Of a DNA stretch of 64,000 bases, positions 26,518 through 36,212 are shown piece after piece. The notes beneath the pieces were generated by a model. The model did no database searches. It was not told where the DNA came from and saw nothing but the letters and a program-made list of their open reading frames with translations. Origin of the DNA: Corynebacterium crudilactis (GTDB taxonomy: Bacteria > Actinomycetota > Actinomycetes > Mycobacteriales > Mycobacteriaceae); the NCBI RefSeq assembly GCF_001643015.1, contig NZ_CP015622.1:2864364-2928363 (forward strand), in the 5' to 3' direction. Position numbers and translations under genes: made by a program. Numbering within the stretch: the first letter of the stretch is position 1; each line of letters opens with the position of its first letter.

Positions 26518-28281
26518 ATGGTTTCGCTCCCCAGATTAGCGTCCAGAGCTCTCCCCCGCCTGATAACAAAGGCAAAGATCAAACCTGCTCTGCGCTTTAG
26601 CGCACAATTACTTTCAGAACTCACGCCGGGACTCCGGATGTCTCCTCGCTATCGTCGCAACCGTATCTTGCCGGAGAATATGGGTGCGGGATTTATCGGA
26701 GCAGAAATTGCCTCTTGGTGGGCCCTCTCGCCATCGCTTCTTCCCCGCCCCTGGTGGGTGACCGCCGCTAATCTGGCGGTTTTACAAGCTGTAGGTCATG
26801 CGATGGCAACTGGAATTCACTCAGTTCTTCCCAGCACCAAGCTCACGTTTTCCAAGAATGCCACCCACATTGCAGTCGGTGCGGTCACCACAACAGCCAC
26901 CATCGTCGGAGTGGTACGACACCGCGCACAGATCCGGCTCATTGGCGCTAAAAATTCCGGCCCGCAGGACACCATCGCAGGTATGGGCGTAGGAATTTTA
27001 GGCTATGGTGCACTGTTAATCGCAGGTGAATTTACCCAACACAGCATCAACAATGTCAAGCGCATTATTGAGCGCATTTTTCCCGCGTGGCTCAGCTTCA
27101 TTGTCGCAGTCACAGTCATTACTTTAAGCACTCTGACCTTGGCTGATCGTGTGGTACTCAGACGCATGCTGCACAACGCGGCAATCCAGGCCGAACACCT
27201 GAATCGGGTGGTTTTTCCTGGCACTGAGCAGCCGTGGGAGCCGGAGCGTTCGGGCAGTCCGTGGTCTTATGAGCACTGGGATGCGGTCGGTTCGCAGGGG
27301 CGCGCGGTGCTGTCCGGCGGTCCACGCAAAGACGATATCATCGCGGTCACCAAATCCTCGCCGCTTGATACTCATGAGCCGATTCGTATTTTTGTGGGCA
27401 TGGTTCCAGGACGGTCACTAACCAATCAAGTGGATCTGATAATCAGAGAAATGCACCGCACGGGAGCGTTGCGCCGCGATTATATTGTGCTCAATAATTC
27501 CACCGGAACCGGTTGGATCACGGATTGGTCCGCGCATACTTTTGAGTTTCTCAACCGCGGAAATTGCGTCACCATTTCCATGCAATATTCATTCCTGCCC
27601 AGTGCGCTGAGCTGGTACAAGGACAATGACGGCCCCATTAATGCGGCGAGAATGCTTCTCGATGCCGTCCTCCAGGAGCTAGCCAAGCTTCCCGCCGGCA
27701 GTCGCCCGAAGCTGTTTCTTGCGGGAGAGTCACTGGGGGCATATGGGTTGGCCGAGGTGTGGGGAGACGTCGAAAAGCTTCTTGGCACCGCTGACGGTGT
27801 GCTGTTATCTGGCACGCCGCGGTTTTCGGAGTCCATGAATGCGCTGCGCGCGCGTCGCGATGCGGGCAGCTCTGAGCGTTTGCCGGTGCTTGCTGGTGGG
27901 CGACATATTCGTTTTGCAGGGGCCCCGGAGCACCTTGATATGGCCACTACCTGGGAGTTTCCCCGGATGATCATTGCACAGCACGCCTCGGATCCGATTG
28001 TATGGTGGGATGCACAGCTATTTCTCAAGCGCCCCGGTTGGCTGAAATATCCTGACCGAGATCATCAGGATGTATTTCCGCGCCTGCGGTGGGTGCCGTT
28101 TGTGACGGGTTGGCAGGTGGCACTTGATTTGCTCACCTCCACTGCGGCGCCTGGCGGGCATGGGCACAATTATCATGAGGAATTTATTGATTATTGGGCG
28201 GCACTTCTGGATCTCGAGGTCACCCCCGAGCTGCGCCACAGCATTGCGTATTGGATCCGCTCCAACCACATCAAACGCTAA
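26518..28281 (+). CDS. Membrane alpha/beta-hydrolase family protein (Abhydrolase_9 type)
   Basis: This 587-residue protein has an N-terminal membrane part with about four to five helices (about 60-220) and a C-terminal alpha/beta-hydrolase domain (about 250-580). The nucleophile elbow is LAGESLGAYG, and the Asp and His are likely in the HASDPIVWWD and PGGHGHNYHEEF regions. This is the two-part layout of the mycobacterial/corynebacterial PF15420-PF10081 family, whose substrate is unknown to me. It is divergent from ldh, sharing the intergenic region with the LldR-type site. A HAD phosphatase gene follows nine bases after its stop. Confidence 0.82.
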   Translation: MVSLPRLASRALPRLITKAKIKPALRFSAQLLSELTPGLRMSPRYRRNRILPENMGAGFIGAEIASWWALSPSLLPRPWWVTAANLAVLQAVGHAMATGIHSVLPSTKLTFSKNATHIAVGAVTTTATIVGVVRHRAQIRLIGAKNSGPQDTIAGMGVGILGYGALLIAGEFTQHSINNVKRIIERIFPAWLSFIVAVTVITLSTLTLADRVVLRRMLHNAAIQAEHLNRVVFPGTEQPWEPERSGSPWSYEHWDAVGSQGRAVLSGGPRKDDIIAVTKSSPLDTHEPIRIFVGMVPGRSLTNQVDLIIREMHRTGALRRDYIVLNNSTGTGWITDWSAHTFEFLNRGNCVTISMQYSFLPSALSWYKDNDGPINAARMLLDAVLQELAKLPAGSRPKLFLAGESLGAYGLAEVWGDVEKLLGTADGVLLSGTPRFSESMNALRARRDAGSSERLPVLAGGRHIRFAGAPEHLDMATTWEFPRMIIAQHASDPIVWWDAQLFLKRPGWLKYPDRDHQDVFPRLRWVPFVTGWQVALDLLTSTAAPGGHGHNYHEEFIDYWAALLDLEVTPELRHSIAYWIRSNHIKR

Positions 28282-28290
28282 TGTAAACCC

Positions 28291-28935
28291 ATGACGACGC
28301 ATGCGATCCTTTTTGACCTCGACGGTACTCTTGTCGATCACACCTCCGCTGCCCACGCCGCTCTGAAGGCTTGGTCCCCAACGTTGGGCATCGAACCAGA
28401 CTTTGAGCGCTGGATCGAATTGGATAAATGGGGCTTTGCCCGTTTTGAGCGCGGCGAGACCACACATCTAGGTCAGCGCCGCGACCGCATCCGGGCATAC
28501 CTTAAAGATTTAGCGCTTGACGACGCCACCTGCGATGGCATTTACACCGGCTACCTCACCGCCTATGAAGAAAACTGGACTGCCTACCCCGATGCCTTGG
28601 GAGTCCTCCAACGCGCGGTGGCAACTGGCGATCCGGTAGGAATCTTGACCAATGGTGCCGCTCCCATGCAGCAAGACAAACTTGATCGCACTGGCCTTAA
28701 CCTGCCAGAACTAGTCATGTTGGCCGCCTCCACTCTAGATTCCGCCAAGCCCCGGCCAGAAATGTATGCCCGTGCGCTGGCTCATGTGGGCGCTGCATCC
28801 GCAACCATTATTGGCGATGATTGGGTCAATGATGTGCAGGCTCCCCGCGAGCTGGGCTGGACCGCCTTTTATATCGACCGTTCCGGAGCTGATCCCCGCG
28901 CAGACATCTCCTCCCTGGATGAACTGTTTCACTAG
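28291..28935 (+). CDS. HAD-superfamily hydrolase (phosphoglycolate-phosphatase-like)
   Basis: This 214-residue protein has all four HAD motifs: FDLDGTL near residue 8, ILTNGA (motif II), Lys in the LDSAKPRPEMY block, and IIGDDWVNDV (motif III/IV acids). A helical cap lies between the first two motifs. It resembles the YjjG/Gph-like group acting on small phosphate esters or nucleotides; the substrate is undetermined. It starts nine bases after the alpha/beta-hydrolase stop and is probably co-transcribed. Confidence 0.87.
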   Translation: MTTHAILFDLDGTLVDHTSAAHAALKAWSPTLGIEPDFERWIELDKWGFARFERGETTHLGQRRDRIRAYLKDLALDDATCDGIYTGYLTAYEENWTAYPDALGVLQRAVATGDPVGILTNGAAPMQQDKLDRTGLNLPELVMLAASTLDSAKPRPEMYARALAHVGAASATIIGDDWVNDVQAPRELGWTAFYIDRSGADPRADISSLDELFH

Positions 28936-28981
28936 ACTCGCGAGTACCGCTGTTATTTCTTCTTAAGAGTTAAGGATCGCT

Positions 28982-29527
28982 ATGAAAATTGGTGTCATTC
29001 TAGGAAGCATCCGCGAAGGCCGCTTCGGCCAAGGCGTTGCAGAGTGGGCCATGGAACAAATCGCATCATATGACGCTCCCGATGCGGAATTTGAACTCAT
29101 TGACCTCAAAGCTTTCAACGTCCCTCTGTTGGAATCAGTCACTGTGCCAGGAGCTGCCAACAAGCAATACGATGATCCCAATGTCACAGCGTGGTCTAAA
29201 GCCATCGATGCCTGTGACGCCTTCATCTTCATCACCCCGGAGTACAACCATGGCGTTCCCGGCGCGTTCAAAAATGCCTATGACGTGCTAGGGAATGAGT
29301 GGCTGGATAAACCAGTTGCTTTCGTTTCTTATGGTTCGGTCGAAGGCATCCGTGTTGTGGAGCAATGGCGCCAGATCATCGCCACCTTCAATATGTACGA
29401 TATTCGTTCCCAACTGACCTTTTCTACTTTCACGGAAAACAAGGATGGAGTGTTCAGCCCTAACGATCGGCGTGCTGGTGAATTGGTTCGGCTTCTTGAT
29501 GGCCTCCTATCGGTTCTGCGCGCTTAG
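28982..29527 (+). CDS. NADPH-dependent FMN reductase family protein
   Basis: This 181-residue flavodoxin-like reductase shows the phosphate-binding loop GSIREGRFGQ near the N-terminus and the ITPEYNHGVPGAFKNAYD block that contacts the flavin. Such enzymes reduce quinones, azo dyes or chromate in vitro. It lies 15 bases before lldR and may be in the same transcript, as in C. glutamicum. No ligand-specific residues can be read. Confidence 0.88.
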   Translation: MKIGVILGSIREGRFGQGVAEWAMEQIASYDAPDAEFELIDLKAFNVPLLESVTVPGAANKQYDDPNVTAWSKAIDACDAFIFITPEYNHGVPGAFKNAYDVLGNEWLDKPVAFVSYGSVEGIRVVEQWRQIIATFNMYDIRSQLTFSTFTENKDGVFSPNDRRAGELVRLLDGLLSVLRA

Positions 29528-29542
29528 GGCTCTGAGATACTG

Positions 29543-30241
29543 ATGAGTGTGAAAGCGCATGAATCTGTCATGGATTGGGTCACCGAAGAACTCCGCAGTG
29601 GTCGGTTAAAAATCGGTGATCATCTCCCCAGCGAGCGAGCTTTATCTGAAACTCTTGGAGTTTCTAGAAGCTCACTGCGGGAGGCGCTTCGTGTGCTCGA
29701 AGCACTCGGCACAATTTCTACTGCCACGGGTTCCGGACCTCGTTCTGGAACCATCATCACGGCAGCTCCCGGACAGGCACTGTCTTTGTCAGTGACGCTG
29801 CAATTGCTGACCAACCAGGTTGGCCACCACGATATTTATGAAACCCGCCAGCTTCTTGAAGGCTGGTCAGCGCTTCATTCTGATCCAACACGTGGCGATT
29901 GGTCGGTGGCGGAGGCACTGCTGGAAAAAATGGATGATCCCACACTGCCTTTGGAAGATTTCCTGCGCTTCGATGCAGATTTCCACGTGGCGTTATCCAC
30001 AGGTGCAGCCAACCCGTTGATCAGTACATTGATGGAGGCACTCCGGCTTTCCGTTGCTGATCACACCGTGGCGCGTGCCCGCGCGTTACCTGATTGGCAG
30101 GCCACCGCAGCTCGTTTACAGCAAGAACACCGCGCTATTTTGTCCGCACTTCGTGCCGGCGAGTCTGCTACAGCTTCTTCGCTGATCAAAGACCACATCG
30201 AAGGCTATTACCAAGAAACAGCCACCGCGCAGGCCGATTAA
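29543..30241 (+). CDS. lldR: L-lactate-responsive GntR (FadR-type) repressor
   Basis: This 232-residue regulator has an N-terminal winged helix (about 5-75, with SERALSETLGVSRSSLREAL as the recognition part) and a C-terminal all-helical FCD domain (about 90-220) that binds a metal and carboxylate ligand. In C. glutamicum the gene at this place is lldR, the L-lactate-inactivated repressor of the cg3226-lldD operon. The presence of two perfect TNGTNNNACNA palindromes in front of ldh and the permease in this window supports the assignment. The stop overlaps the next start (TAATG). Confidence 0.92.
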   Translation: MSVKAHESVMDWVTEELRSGRLKIGDHLPSERALSETLGVSRSSLREALRVLEALGTISTATGSGPRSGTIITAAPGQALSLSVTLQLLTNQVGHHDIYETRQLLEGWSALHSDPTRGDWSVAEALLEKMDDPTLPLEDFLRFDADFHVALSTGAANPLISTLMEALRLSVADHTVARARALPDWQATAARLQQEHRAILSALRAGESATASSLIKDHIEGYYQETATAQAD

Positions 30242-31029
30242 TGATCCGCACCTTGTGGGCAGTCAGCGATCTGCACGTTACTTTCGCCCAAAACCAAGAC
30301 ACAGTGGATGCGCTTATGCCCCAACATTCAGGTGATTGGTTGATCGTTGCTGGCGATGTAGCCGAGAAAATTCCTGATGTGGTGCGCACGCTTGCGGGAT
30401 TGGTGGCGCGTTTCGATACCGTCATCTGGGTTCCCGGCAACCACGAACTGTTCAATCGTAAAACTGACCGCATCAACGGAAAAGCTCGTTATCGCTCCCT
30501 CGTTGGGCAACTGCGCGCGCTGGGCGTGATCACACCCGAAGACCCCTATCCAGTCTTTGGTGGCGTGACCATCTGCCCACTTTTTACACTTTATGATTAT
30601 TCTTTCCGCCCGGTTGGCCTCAGCGCGAAACAGGCTCTCGCCCAAGCCAAAATAACACTAGACGATGAACTAGCGATTGCTCCCTATGTGGATATTCCAC
30701 AGTGGTGTGCCGAAAGAATTTCCTACACAGAAGACCGCCTCAAGGCCACAAAAGGGCCAAAAGTACTGGTCAACCACTGGCCCCTTGTTATCGAACCCAC
30801 CCACCGACTCTTTGAAAAAGACATCGCACTCTGGTGTGGCACCACTGCCACCAGAGATTGGGCGGTTCGATACAACGCCCTCATGGCCATCCATGGACAC
30901 CTGCATATTCCCGCCGAAACACGCGTCGATGGCATTAGTCATGTGGAAGTTTCTTTGGGCTACCCCTTTGAAAAGCACCCACCGCATCTGCAGCGGCCGT
31001 GGCCTTTTCCGGTCATGCAGATTAACTAA
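30241..31029 (+). CDS. Calcineurin-like metallophosphoesterase
   Basis: This 262-residue protein has the metal-binding motifs SDLHVTF, AGDVAEK, GNHELF, NHWPL and IHGHLH in the right order, so it is a binuclear metallophosphoesterase. I start it at ATG 30241, which shares a base with the lldR stop (TAATG); the frame can be extended upstream only inside lldR. No signal peptide is present. Substrate unknown; the close link with lldR recurs in C. glutamicum. A strong terminator follows. Confidence 0.88.
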   Translation: MIRTLWAVSDLHVTFAQNQDTVDALMPQHSGDWLIVAGDVAEKIPDVVRTLAGLVARFDTVIWVPGNHELFNRKTDRINGKARYRSLVGQLRALGVITPEDPYPVFGGVTICPLFTLYDYSFRPVGLSAKQALAQAKITLDDELAIAPYVDIPQWCAERISYTEDRLKATKGPKVLVNHWPLVIEPTHRLFEKDIALWCGTTATRDWAVRYNALMAIHGHLHIPAETRVDGISHVEVSLGYPFEKHPPHLQRPWPFPVMQIN

Positions 31030-31041
31030 TTAAGGTTTTTA

Positions 31042-31075
31042 GGGGGGTATTGGACGTTCTTCCAATACCCCCCTT
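31042..31075. terminator. Intrinsic terminator after the lldR operon
   Basis: A 13-bp perfect stem (GGGGGGTATTGGA / TCCAATACCCCCC) with a six-base loop lies 12 bases after the metallophosphoesterase stop. The T-run after it is short on the plus strand (TTG TT). Confidence 0.85.
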
Positions 31076-31124
31076 GTTCACTGCACCCTATTGACATTTA
31101 AAGGTGATCTGTCTTACATTCTTG

Positions 31125-31135
31125 TGGTCTGACCA
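31125..31135. promoter_or_regulatory. LldR-type operator before the lactate permease
   Basis: TGGTCTGACCA is a perfect palindrome fitting TNGTNNNACNA. TTGACA-like TTGACA (31091) and TCTTACAT (31111) upstream look like -35/-10 elements, placing the operator at or just after the start of transcription, where LldR would block the permease-lldD transcript. Confidence 0.8.
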
Positions 31136-31196
31136 TGAGGTTGGGCCACTAGGTTCAACTGCGTCCCTTAAACCCCACCGCAAGAAGAGGTCACCG

Positions 31197-32501
31197 ATGA
31201 CAACCACTGCATCAAATCAAAGTGCACCGCCGAAACAGCAGCTTAATAAGCGCGTCCTGCTGGGCAGCCTCAGCGGCAGCATCATTGAATGGTTCGACTT
31301 TCTGGTCTACGGAACAGTCGCTGCCTTGGTATTCAACAAGATGTACTTCCCCACCGACAATGAGTTTCTTTCCACGATCCTGGCTTATGCATCCTTCTCC
31401 CTTACTTTCTTCTTCCGCCCTGTCGGTGGCGTTATCTTCGCTCATATCGGTGACCGCATCGGACGCAAGAAAACCCTGTTCATCACCTTGATGCTCATGG
31501 GTGGCGGAACAGTAGCCATTGGTTTGCTGCCGGATTACAATTCCATCGGCATTTGGGCACCCATCCTGTTGATGCTCCTGCGCATCCTCCAGGGCATTGG
31601 CATCGGCGGTGAATGGGGTGGCGCACTGCTGCTTGCTTATGAATACGCACCAAAGAACCAGCGTGGACTCTATGGCGCCGTTCCTCAGATGGGCATCTCC
31701 ATCGGTATGCTGCTCGCAGCCGGCGTTGTTTCCCTCCTGACGCTGATGCCAGAAGAACAGTTCCTCACCTGGGGCTGGCGCATCCCATTCGTGGGCTCCA
31801 TCGTCTTGGTATTCATTGGCCTCGCCATCCGTAATGGCCTAGATGAAACCCCTGAGTTCAAGCGCATCCGCGATTCCGGCCAGCAAGTAAAAATGCCTTT
31901 GAAGGAAGTCCTAACCAAGTACTGGCCAGCTGTTCTAGTCTCCATTGGTGCAAAGGCTGCCGAAACCGGCCCGTTCTACATCTTCGGCACCTACATCGTG
32001 GCGTATGCAACCAACTTCCTGGGTATTCGTAACAACATGGTGCTCCTGGCCGTTGCTTGTGCAGCACTGGTTGCCACCATCTGGATGCCACTGTTCGGTT
32101 CCTTCTCTGACAGGGTCAACCGCGCAACGTTGTACAGGCTCTCCGCATGCGCAACCATCGTGTTCATCGTGCCTTATTACTTGATCCTCAACACAGGTGC
32201 TGTGTGGGCACTGTTTGTCACCACCGTTTTCGGCTTCGGCATCCTCTGGGGCAGCGTAAACGCTATCCTGGGCACCGTCATTGCAGAAAACTTCGCACCC
32301 GAGGTCCGCTACACCGGCGCTACTCTGGGGTACCAGCTTGGAGCTGCACTCTTCGGCGGCACTGCACCACTGATCGCAGCATGGATGTTTGAAGCTTCTG
32401 GCGGACAATGGTGGCCAATCGCCATCTATGTCGCAGCATGTTGCATGATCTCCGTGATTGCATCGTTTTTCATCAAGCGTGTTGCACACCAAGAAAACTA
32501 G
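31197..32501 (+). CDS. MFS (MHS-type) permease, probable L-lactate uptake
   Basis: This 434-residue protein has 12 predicted membrane segments and the metabolite:proton symporter (MHS) signatures SGSIIEWFDFLVYGTVA, FRPVGGVIFAHIGDRIGRKK and GIGIGGEWGGA. The ATG at 31197 follows AAGAAGAGG by six bases; upstream extension to 31104 crosses the operator and is rejected. In C. glutamicum the same gene (cg3226) precedes lldD and is repressed by LldR. The substrate is inferred from that operon, not from the residues. Confidence 0.88.
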   Translation: MTTTASNQSAPPKQQLNKRVLLGSLSGSIIEWFDFLVYGTVAALVFNKMYFPTDNEFLSTILAYASFSLTFFFRPVGGVIFAHIGDRIGRKKTLFITLMLMGGGTVAIGLLPDYNSIGIWAPILLMLLRILQGIGIGGEWGGALLLAYEYAPKNQRGLYGAVPQMGISIGMLLAAGVVSLLTLMPEEQFLTWGWRIPFVGSIVLVFIGLAIRNGLDETPEFKRIRDSGQQVKMPLKEVLTKYWPAVLVSIGAKAAETGPFYIFGTYIVAYATNFLGIRNNMVLLAVACAALVATIWMPLFGSFSDRVNRATLYRLSACATIVFIVPYYLILNTGAVWALFVTTVFGFGILWGSVNAILGTVIAENFAPEVRYTGATLGYQLGAALFGGTAPLIAAWMFEASGGQWWPIAIYVAACCMISVIASFFIKRVAHQEN

Positions 32502-32531
32502 AACCAACTTCTTTAAAAAGGATCCTCTAAC

Positions 32532-33794
32532 ATGGTCAAACGCCAACTTCCCAACCCAGCTGAACTTCTTGAACTGATGAAGTTTAAAAAGCCAGAGCTC
32601 AACGGTAAAAAGCGCCGCTTGGACTCCGCGCTCACCATCTACGACCTGCGCGATATCGCTAAACGACGCACCCCCGCCGCCGCATTCGACTACACCGATG
32701 GCGCAGCCGAGGCCGAATTCTCCATCAAACGTGCTCGCGAAGCTTTTGAGAACATCGAGTTCCACCCGGACATCCTCAAGCCTGCAGAAAACGTAGACAC
32801 CAGCACCCAGATCCTCGGTGCATCTTCCTCCATGCCTTTCGGCATTGCACCCACTGGCTTTACCCGCCTCATGCAGACTGAAGGCGAAATTGCTGGTGCT
32901 GGCGCTGCTGGTGCAGCAGGAATTCCTTTCACCCTCTCAACCTTGGGTACCACCTCTATTGAAGACGTCAAAGCAACAAACCCAGGTGGTCGAAACTGGT
33001 TCCAGCTCTATGTCATGCGCGACCGCGATATCTCCTATGGCCTGGTCGAACGTGCAGCTAAAGCAGACTTTGACACCCTGATGTTCACCGTGGATACCCC
33101 TGTCGCCGGCTACCGCATCCGCGATTCCCGCAACGGTTTCTCCATCCCACCACAGCTGACCCCATCTACCGTGCTCAACGCAATTCCACGCCCTTGGTGG
33201 TGGATCGATTTCCTCACCACCCCAACCCTGGAATTCGCATCCCTTTCCTCTACTGGAGGCACCGTCGGAGATCTCCTCAACTCCGCCATGGATCCCACCA
33301 TCTCCTATGAGGACCTCAAAGTCATCCGTGAGATGTGGCCTGGAAAGCTCCTGGTCAAGGGTGTGCAAAACGTTGCCGATTCAGTGAAACTTCTCGATCA
33401 CGGCGTCGATGGCCTGATTCTTTCCAACCATGGTGGACGCCAGCTCGACCGCGCACCAGTTCCATTCCACCTGCTGCCACAGGTCCGTAAGGAAGTCGGC
33501 GCTGATCCAACCATCATGATCGACACCGGCATCATGAACGGCGCAGACATCGTTGCAGCTGTTGCCATGGGTGCTGATTTCACTCTTATCGGACGTGCTT
33601 ACCTCTACGGTCTCATGGCTGGTGGACGTGAAGGCGTAGATCGCACCATCGCCATTTTGCACAGTGAAATCAACCGCACCATGGCACTTTTAGGAGTCTC
33701 CTCCCTCGAAGAACTCGAACCACGCCATGTCACTCAGCTAACCAAGATGGTTCCTGTTTCTGACAATGTGAAGAACCTCAGCGACCTCGTCTAA
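32532..33794 (+). CDS. lldD: FMN-dependent quinone L-lactate dehydrogenase
   Basis: This 420-residue TIM-barrel flavoprotein oxidises L-lactate to pyruvate and passes electrons to the quinone pool at the membrane. The family core is clear: [12 protein letters not shown] (FMN region), [10 protein letters not shown] and the active-site block [13 protein letters not shown] with the catalytic His and Arg, then [27 protein letters not shown] precedes the ATG. It is in an operon with the permease (30-bp gap) and should be induced by lactate through LldR. A terminator follows. Confidence 0.96.
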   Translation: MVKRQLPNPAELLELMKFKKPELNGKKRRLDSALTIYDLRDIAKRRTPAAAFDYTDGAAEAEFSIKRAREAFENIEFHPDILKPAENVDTSTQILGASSSMPFGIAPTGFTRLMQTEGEIAGAGAAGAAGIPFTLSTLGTTSIEDVKATNPGGRNWFQLYVMRDRDISYGLVERAAKADFDTLMFTVDTPVAGYRIRDSRNGFSIPPQLTPSTVLNAIPRPWWWIDFLTTPTLEFASLSSTGGTVGDLLNSAMDPTISYEDLKVIREMWPGKLLVKGVQNVADSVKLLDHGVDGLILSNHGGRQLDRAPVPFHLLPQVRKEVGADPTIMIDTGIMNGADIVAAVAMGADFTLIGRAYLYGLMAGGREGVDRTIAILHSEINRTMALLGVSSLEELEPRHVTQLTKMVPVSDNVKNLSDLV

Positions 33795-33807
33795 GACCTG
33801 TTGCATC

Positions 33808-33862
33808 TGCCACTTGTGGCCAATTGGAGAGAATTCAATTGACCACAAGTGGCATCATTATT
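33808..33862 (+). terminator. Intrinsic terminator after lldD
   Basis: TGCCACTTGTGG pairs with CCACAAGTGGCA, with CAATTG pairs inside, and is followed by CATCATTATTTTT. Confidence 0.88.
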
Positions 33863-33903
33863 TTTAAAGCCCCTCGAAAGTTCCACTTATCAGAAAGAGC
33901 ACC

Positions 33904-34287
33904 ATGAGCAATGAATTAAGCGCCATCACCACCTGGACTTTTGAACAAGAAGTTCCCATTCCCAACGATCTTGGCACAATCCTCGTCCCTGGCGAACGCC
34001 CTATCACCGCTTATAAGACTTTTCGTGATTCCGCCGTGTTCACCGATCGTCGACTAATTGTTCGCGATGCCCAAGGTATCCGCGGCAAAAAGGTCGAGAT
34101 GTATTCTCTCCCTTATTCTTCAATCAATATGTGGTCTTCAGAGAACTCCGGAACCTTGGATTTCAATTCTGAGCTCGAGCTTTGGACTAAAGCTGGGCAC
34201 ATCAAAATTAAGCTCGGCAGAAATGCCGATATCCGTCGCCTTGATCTTCTCATCGCTCACGCAGTGTTCGGTGTTTTAGGAAATTAA
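33904..34287 (+). CDS. Bacterial PH-domain protein (bPH_1-like)
   Basis: This 127-residue protein is a single beta-rich domain with TAYKTFRDSAVFTDRRLIVRD, the pattern of PF08000-type bacterial pleckstrin-homology domains, and a C-terminal helix. It has no membrane segment. AAAGAGCACC precedes the ATG. It lies alone between two strong terminators. Function unknown; PH-like domains of this kind often mediate oligomerisation. Confidence 0.78.
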   Translation: MSNELSAITTWTFEQEVPIPNDLGTILVPGERPITAYKTFRDSAVFTDRRLIVRDAQGIRGKKVEMYSLPYSSINMWSSENSGTLDFNSELELWTKAGHIKIKLGRNADIRRLDLLIAHAVFGVLGN

Positions 34288-34291
34288 TTAG

Positions 34292-34332
34292 AAAACTGCC
34301 CGCATTCATGGTGAATGCGGGCAGTTTTTTAA
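34292..34332. terminator. Bidirectional terminator between PH-domain and phosphoesterase genes
   Basis: A 17-bp perfect stem (AAAACTGCCCGCATTCA with its complement) around TGG is followed by TTTT on both strands. It serves two convergent genes. Confidence 0.93.
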
Positions 34333-34354
34333 CAAGCAGTATTAAAAGGTGACT

Positions 34355-35947
34355 TTAAAGTTTGATGCCGAAGTTAGCCAATACCTCAGTCAATGCTCCG
34401 CCACCTGCAAAGAGTCCACCGACAAAGCCGAAGATAGCTAGCAGTGGAGCAAGAATTGCGGCCAAGCCGAACTCAGAAGAACCGGACTCGGAAGAGGAAT
34501 CTTCTACTGGAACTTCAGATTCTTCATCGCGCTGTTCCTTGGACAGAGTGAACTGATCCACAAGTGCACCGGTAACAGCATCCTTGGTGGTCACAGTCAG
34601 ACCTTCTGAAGTGAGTTCAACGTTGGTGTAATCCTGTACCTTGTCCTGATCCCAGATTGCGGTGTAGGTACGGATCTTGCTCTGCTCAACGGTGTCCTGG
34701 AAACCCAAACCATTCTCATCGTTTTTGCCGGTCTGGAAATCATAGAAATCGTAGAACTTAGATCCAGAGGAAGAGTTCGCAGCGACATAAACAACTTCTC
34801 CGTCCTTCGGATGCAGCATTTCACCGGCTACTGCCTCACGTCCTGCATCTACCGGGGTGAAACCGTTCATCAGGTGGGAACGAGTGTAGATGTGATCATG
34901 TCCGCCCAGAACCAGGTCAACGTTGAGCTCAGAGATCACTGGGGTCAAACGTTCGCGCTGGTACTTAATGCGAGTGTCATCCATGTGGTAGGCCTGGGAG
35001 TAGGTCGAGTGGTGGTAGGTCAAAACGATCCACTCTTTGTCTGCTCCATGAGCAGCAACGGTATCGCGCAGGAATGCGATGTCATCGTCGATGTCCATGT
35101 AGTCATTGGAGTCCACGGACAGGAAAAGCGCGTTGTTGTATTCGAAGAAGTAGTTCTCATCTACCTGGTTTGGACGTGGGTACATCGCGTCGTAGGCATC
35201 GTAGTTGTACTGATCGTGGTTACCGTTGTTGACAGCCAGACGGTAGCTACGCAGGGTCTCTGGGGAAATATAGGCGGAGTGCTCATCCCAGTTGGAGTGG
35301 TTTGCCTGGTCACCTGCAGACAGGATGAAAGAGGTCTCTGGGTTTTCAGAGGTAGCGAGTTCCAGGTTGGAAGCCCAGTTCTGTACTTCTTCTGCACGGT
35401 CTGAGTGGGTGTTGTATAGCTGGGTATCGCCGAAGAAGAGGAAGTTCCAGTCATCGCCATAAGTGCTGGTGTTGAGGGTTTGCACCTCAGACCAGCCATC
35501 AGTTTCAGAACCAACGCGGTAGGAGTAGGTGGTGTTTTCTGCCAAGCCGGTTACGGTAGCGCGGTTGACTGCACCAGCACGGTACTCGACGTACTCGCCT
35601 TCGGCCTTCTTACGGAAGTCACCTTCAGTGTTCACAATGTTTACGTCTTCGGACACTGCCTCAACGGTGAGTGGGGCTGCAAAAGAATCATCTAGAGACA
35701 GCTGCGCAACCTGGCCGTTGAGTCCCTGAGCTGTGATCCAGTTGAAGATAATCTCGGATTCAGTTGCGCCGACTCCGACAACCACATCATGTGGAACAGA
35801 AGTGAAGGCTGCATCGCGGGCGATACCAGAATCGAAGCCAACAGCAGGTGCAGTAGTCTCAACTGCGATTGCTGGGGTAAGGGAAAGGCCGAGAGAAGCT
35901 GCAGTAATGCTTGCGGTAAGCATCATACGAAAACGGCGGGAAGCCAT
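34355..35947 (-). CDS. Secreted purple-acid-phosphatase-like metallophosphoesterase with C-terminal membrane segment
   Basis: This 530-residue exported protein has a signal peptide (1 to about 30), an N-terminal fibronectin-like domain (about 50-145, TYSYRVGSETDGWSE), and a metallophosphoesterase domain with FFGDTQLY, LSAGDQANH, NNGNHDQ and GGHDHIYTRS as metal ligands. The C-terminus has a short acidic Ser/Glu spacer and a hydrophobic end (about 500-530) that likely holds it at the membrane. ATG 35947 has TAGGAG eight bases upstream. It may release phosphate from esters outside the cell. A 265-bp AT-rich region with direct and inverted motifs lies upstream. Confidence 0.88.
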   Translation of the reverse strand: MASRRFRMMLTASITAASLGLSLTPAIAVETTAPAVGFDSGIARDAAFTSVPHDVVVGVGATESEIIFNWITAQGLNGQVAQLSLDDSFAAPLTVEAVSEDVNIVNTEGDFRKKAEGEYVEYRAGAVNRATVTGLAENTTYSYRVGSETDGWSEVQTLNTSTYGDDWNFLFFGDTQLYNTHSDRAEEVQNWASNLELATSENPETSFILSAGDQANHSNWDEHSAYISPETLRSYRLAVNNGNHDQYNYDAYDAMYPRPNQVDENYFFEYNNALFLSVDSNDYMDIDDDIAFLRDTVAAHGADKEWIVLTYHHSTYSQAYHMDDTRIKYQRERLTPVISELNVDLVLGGHDHIYTRSHLMNGFTPVDAGREAVAGEMLHPKDGEVVYVAANSSSGSKFYDFYDFQTGKNDENGLGFQDTVEQSKIRTYTAIWDQDKVQDYTNVELTSEGLTVTTKDAVTGALVDQFTLSKEQRDEESEVPVEDSSSESGSSEFGLAAILAPLLAIFGFVGGLFAGGGALTEVLANFGIKL

Positions 35948-36212
35948 AATGGAACTCCTAGGAGAAAGATTCAAGACGATAAATTAGTACTACTTACAAA
36001 AAGCTAATAGTTATCTGTCAAAATCTCTCTCGATGAATACGAGTAATCTGCCGGCCACATGGGTTTTAAACAAAACTTTGTCAAGAGTTCACTCTCTCGA
36101 CAGGTAAGGGACATTCCTAGGACATGCTTCGGGGGCGACAGTAGCCACCCTCCCCTTTTATAGCCCTGACCAGTAACAATTCTTCTACATGCACTCCACA
36201 GGCTCGTAAAAG

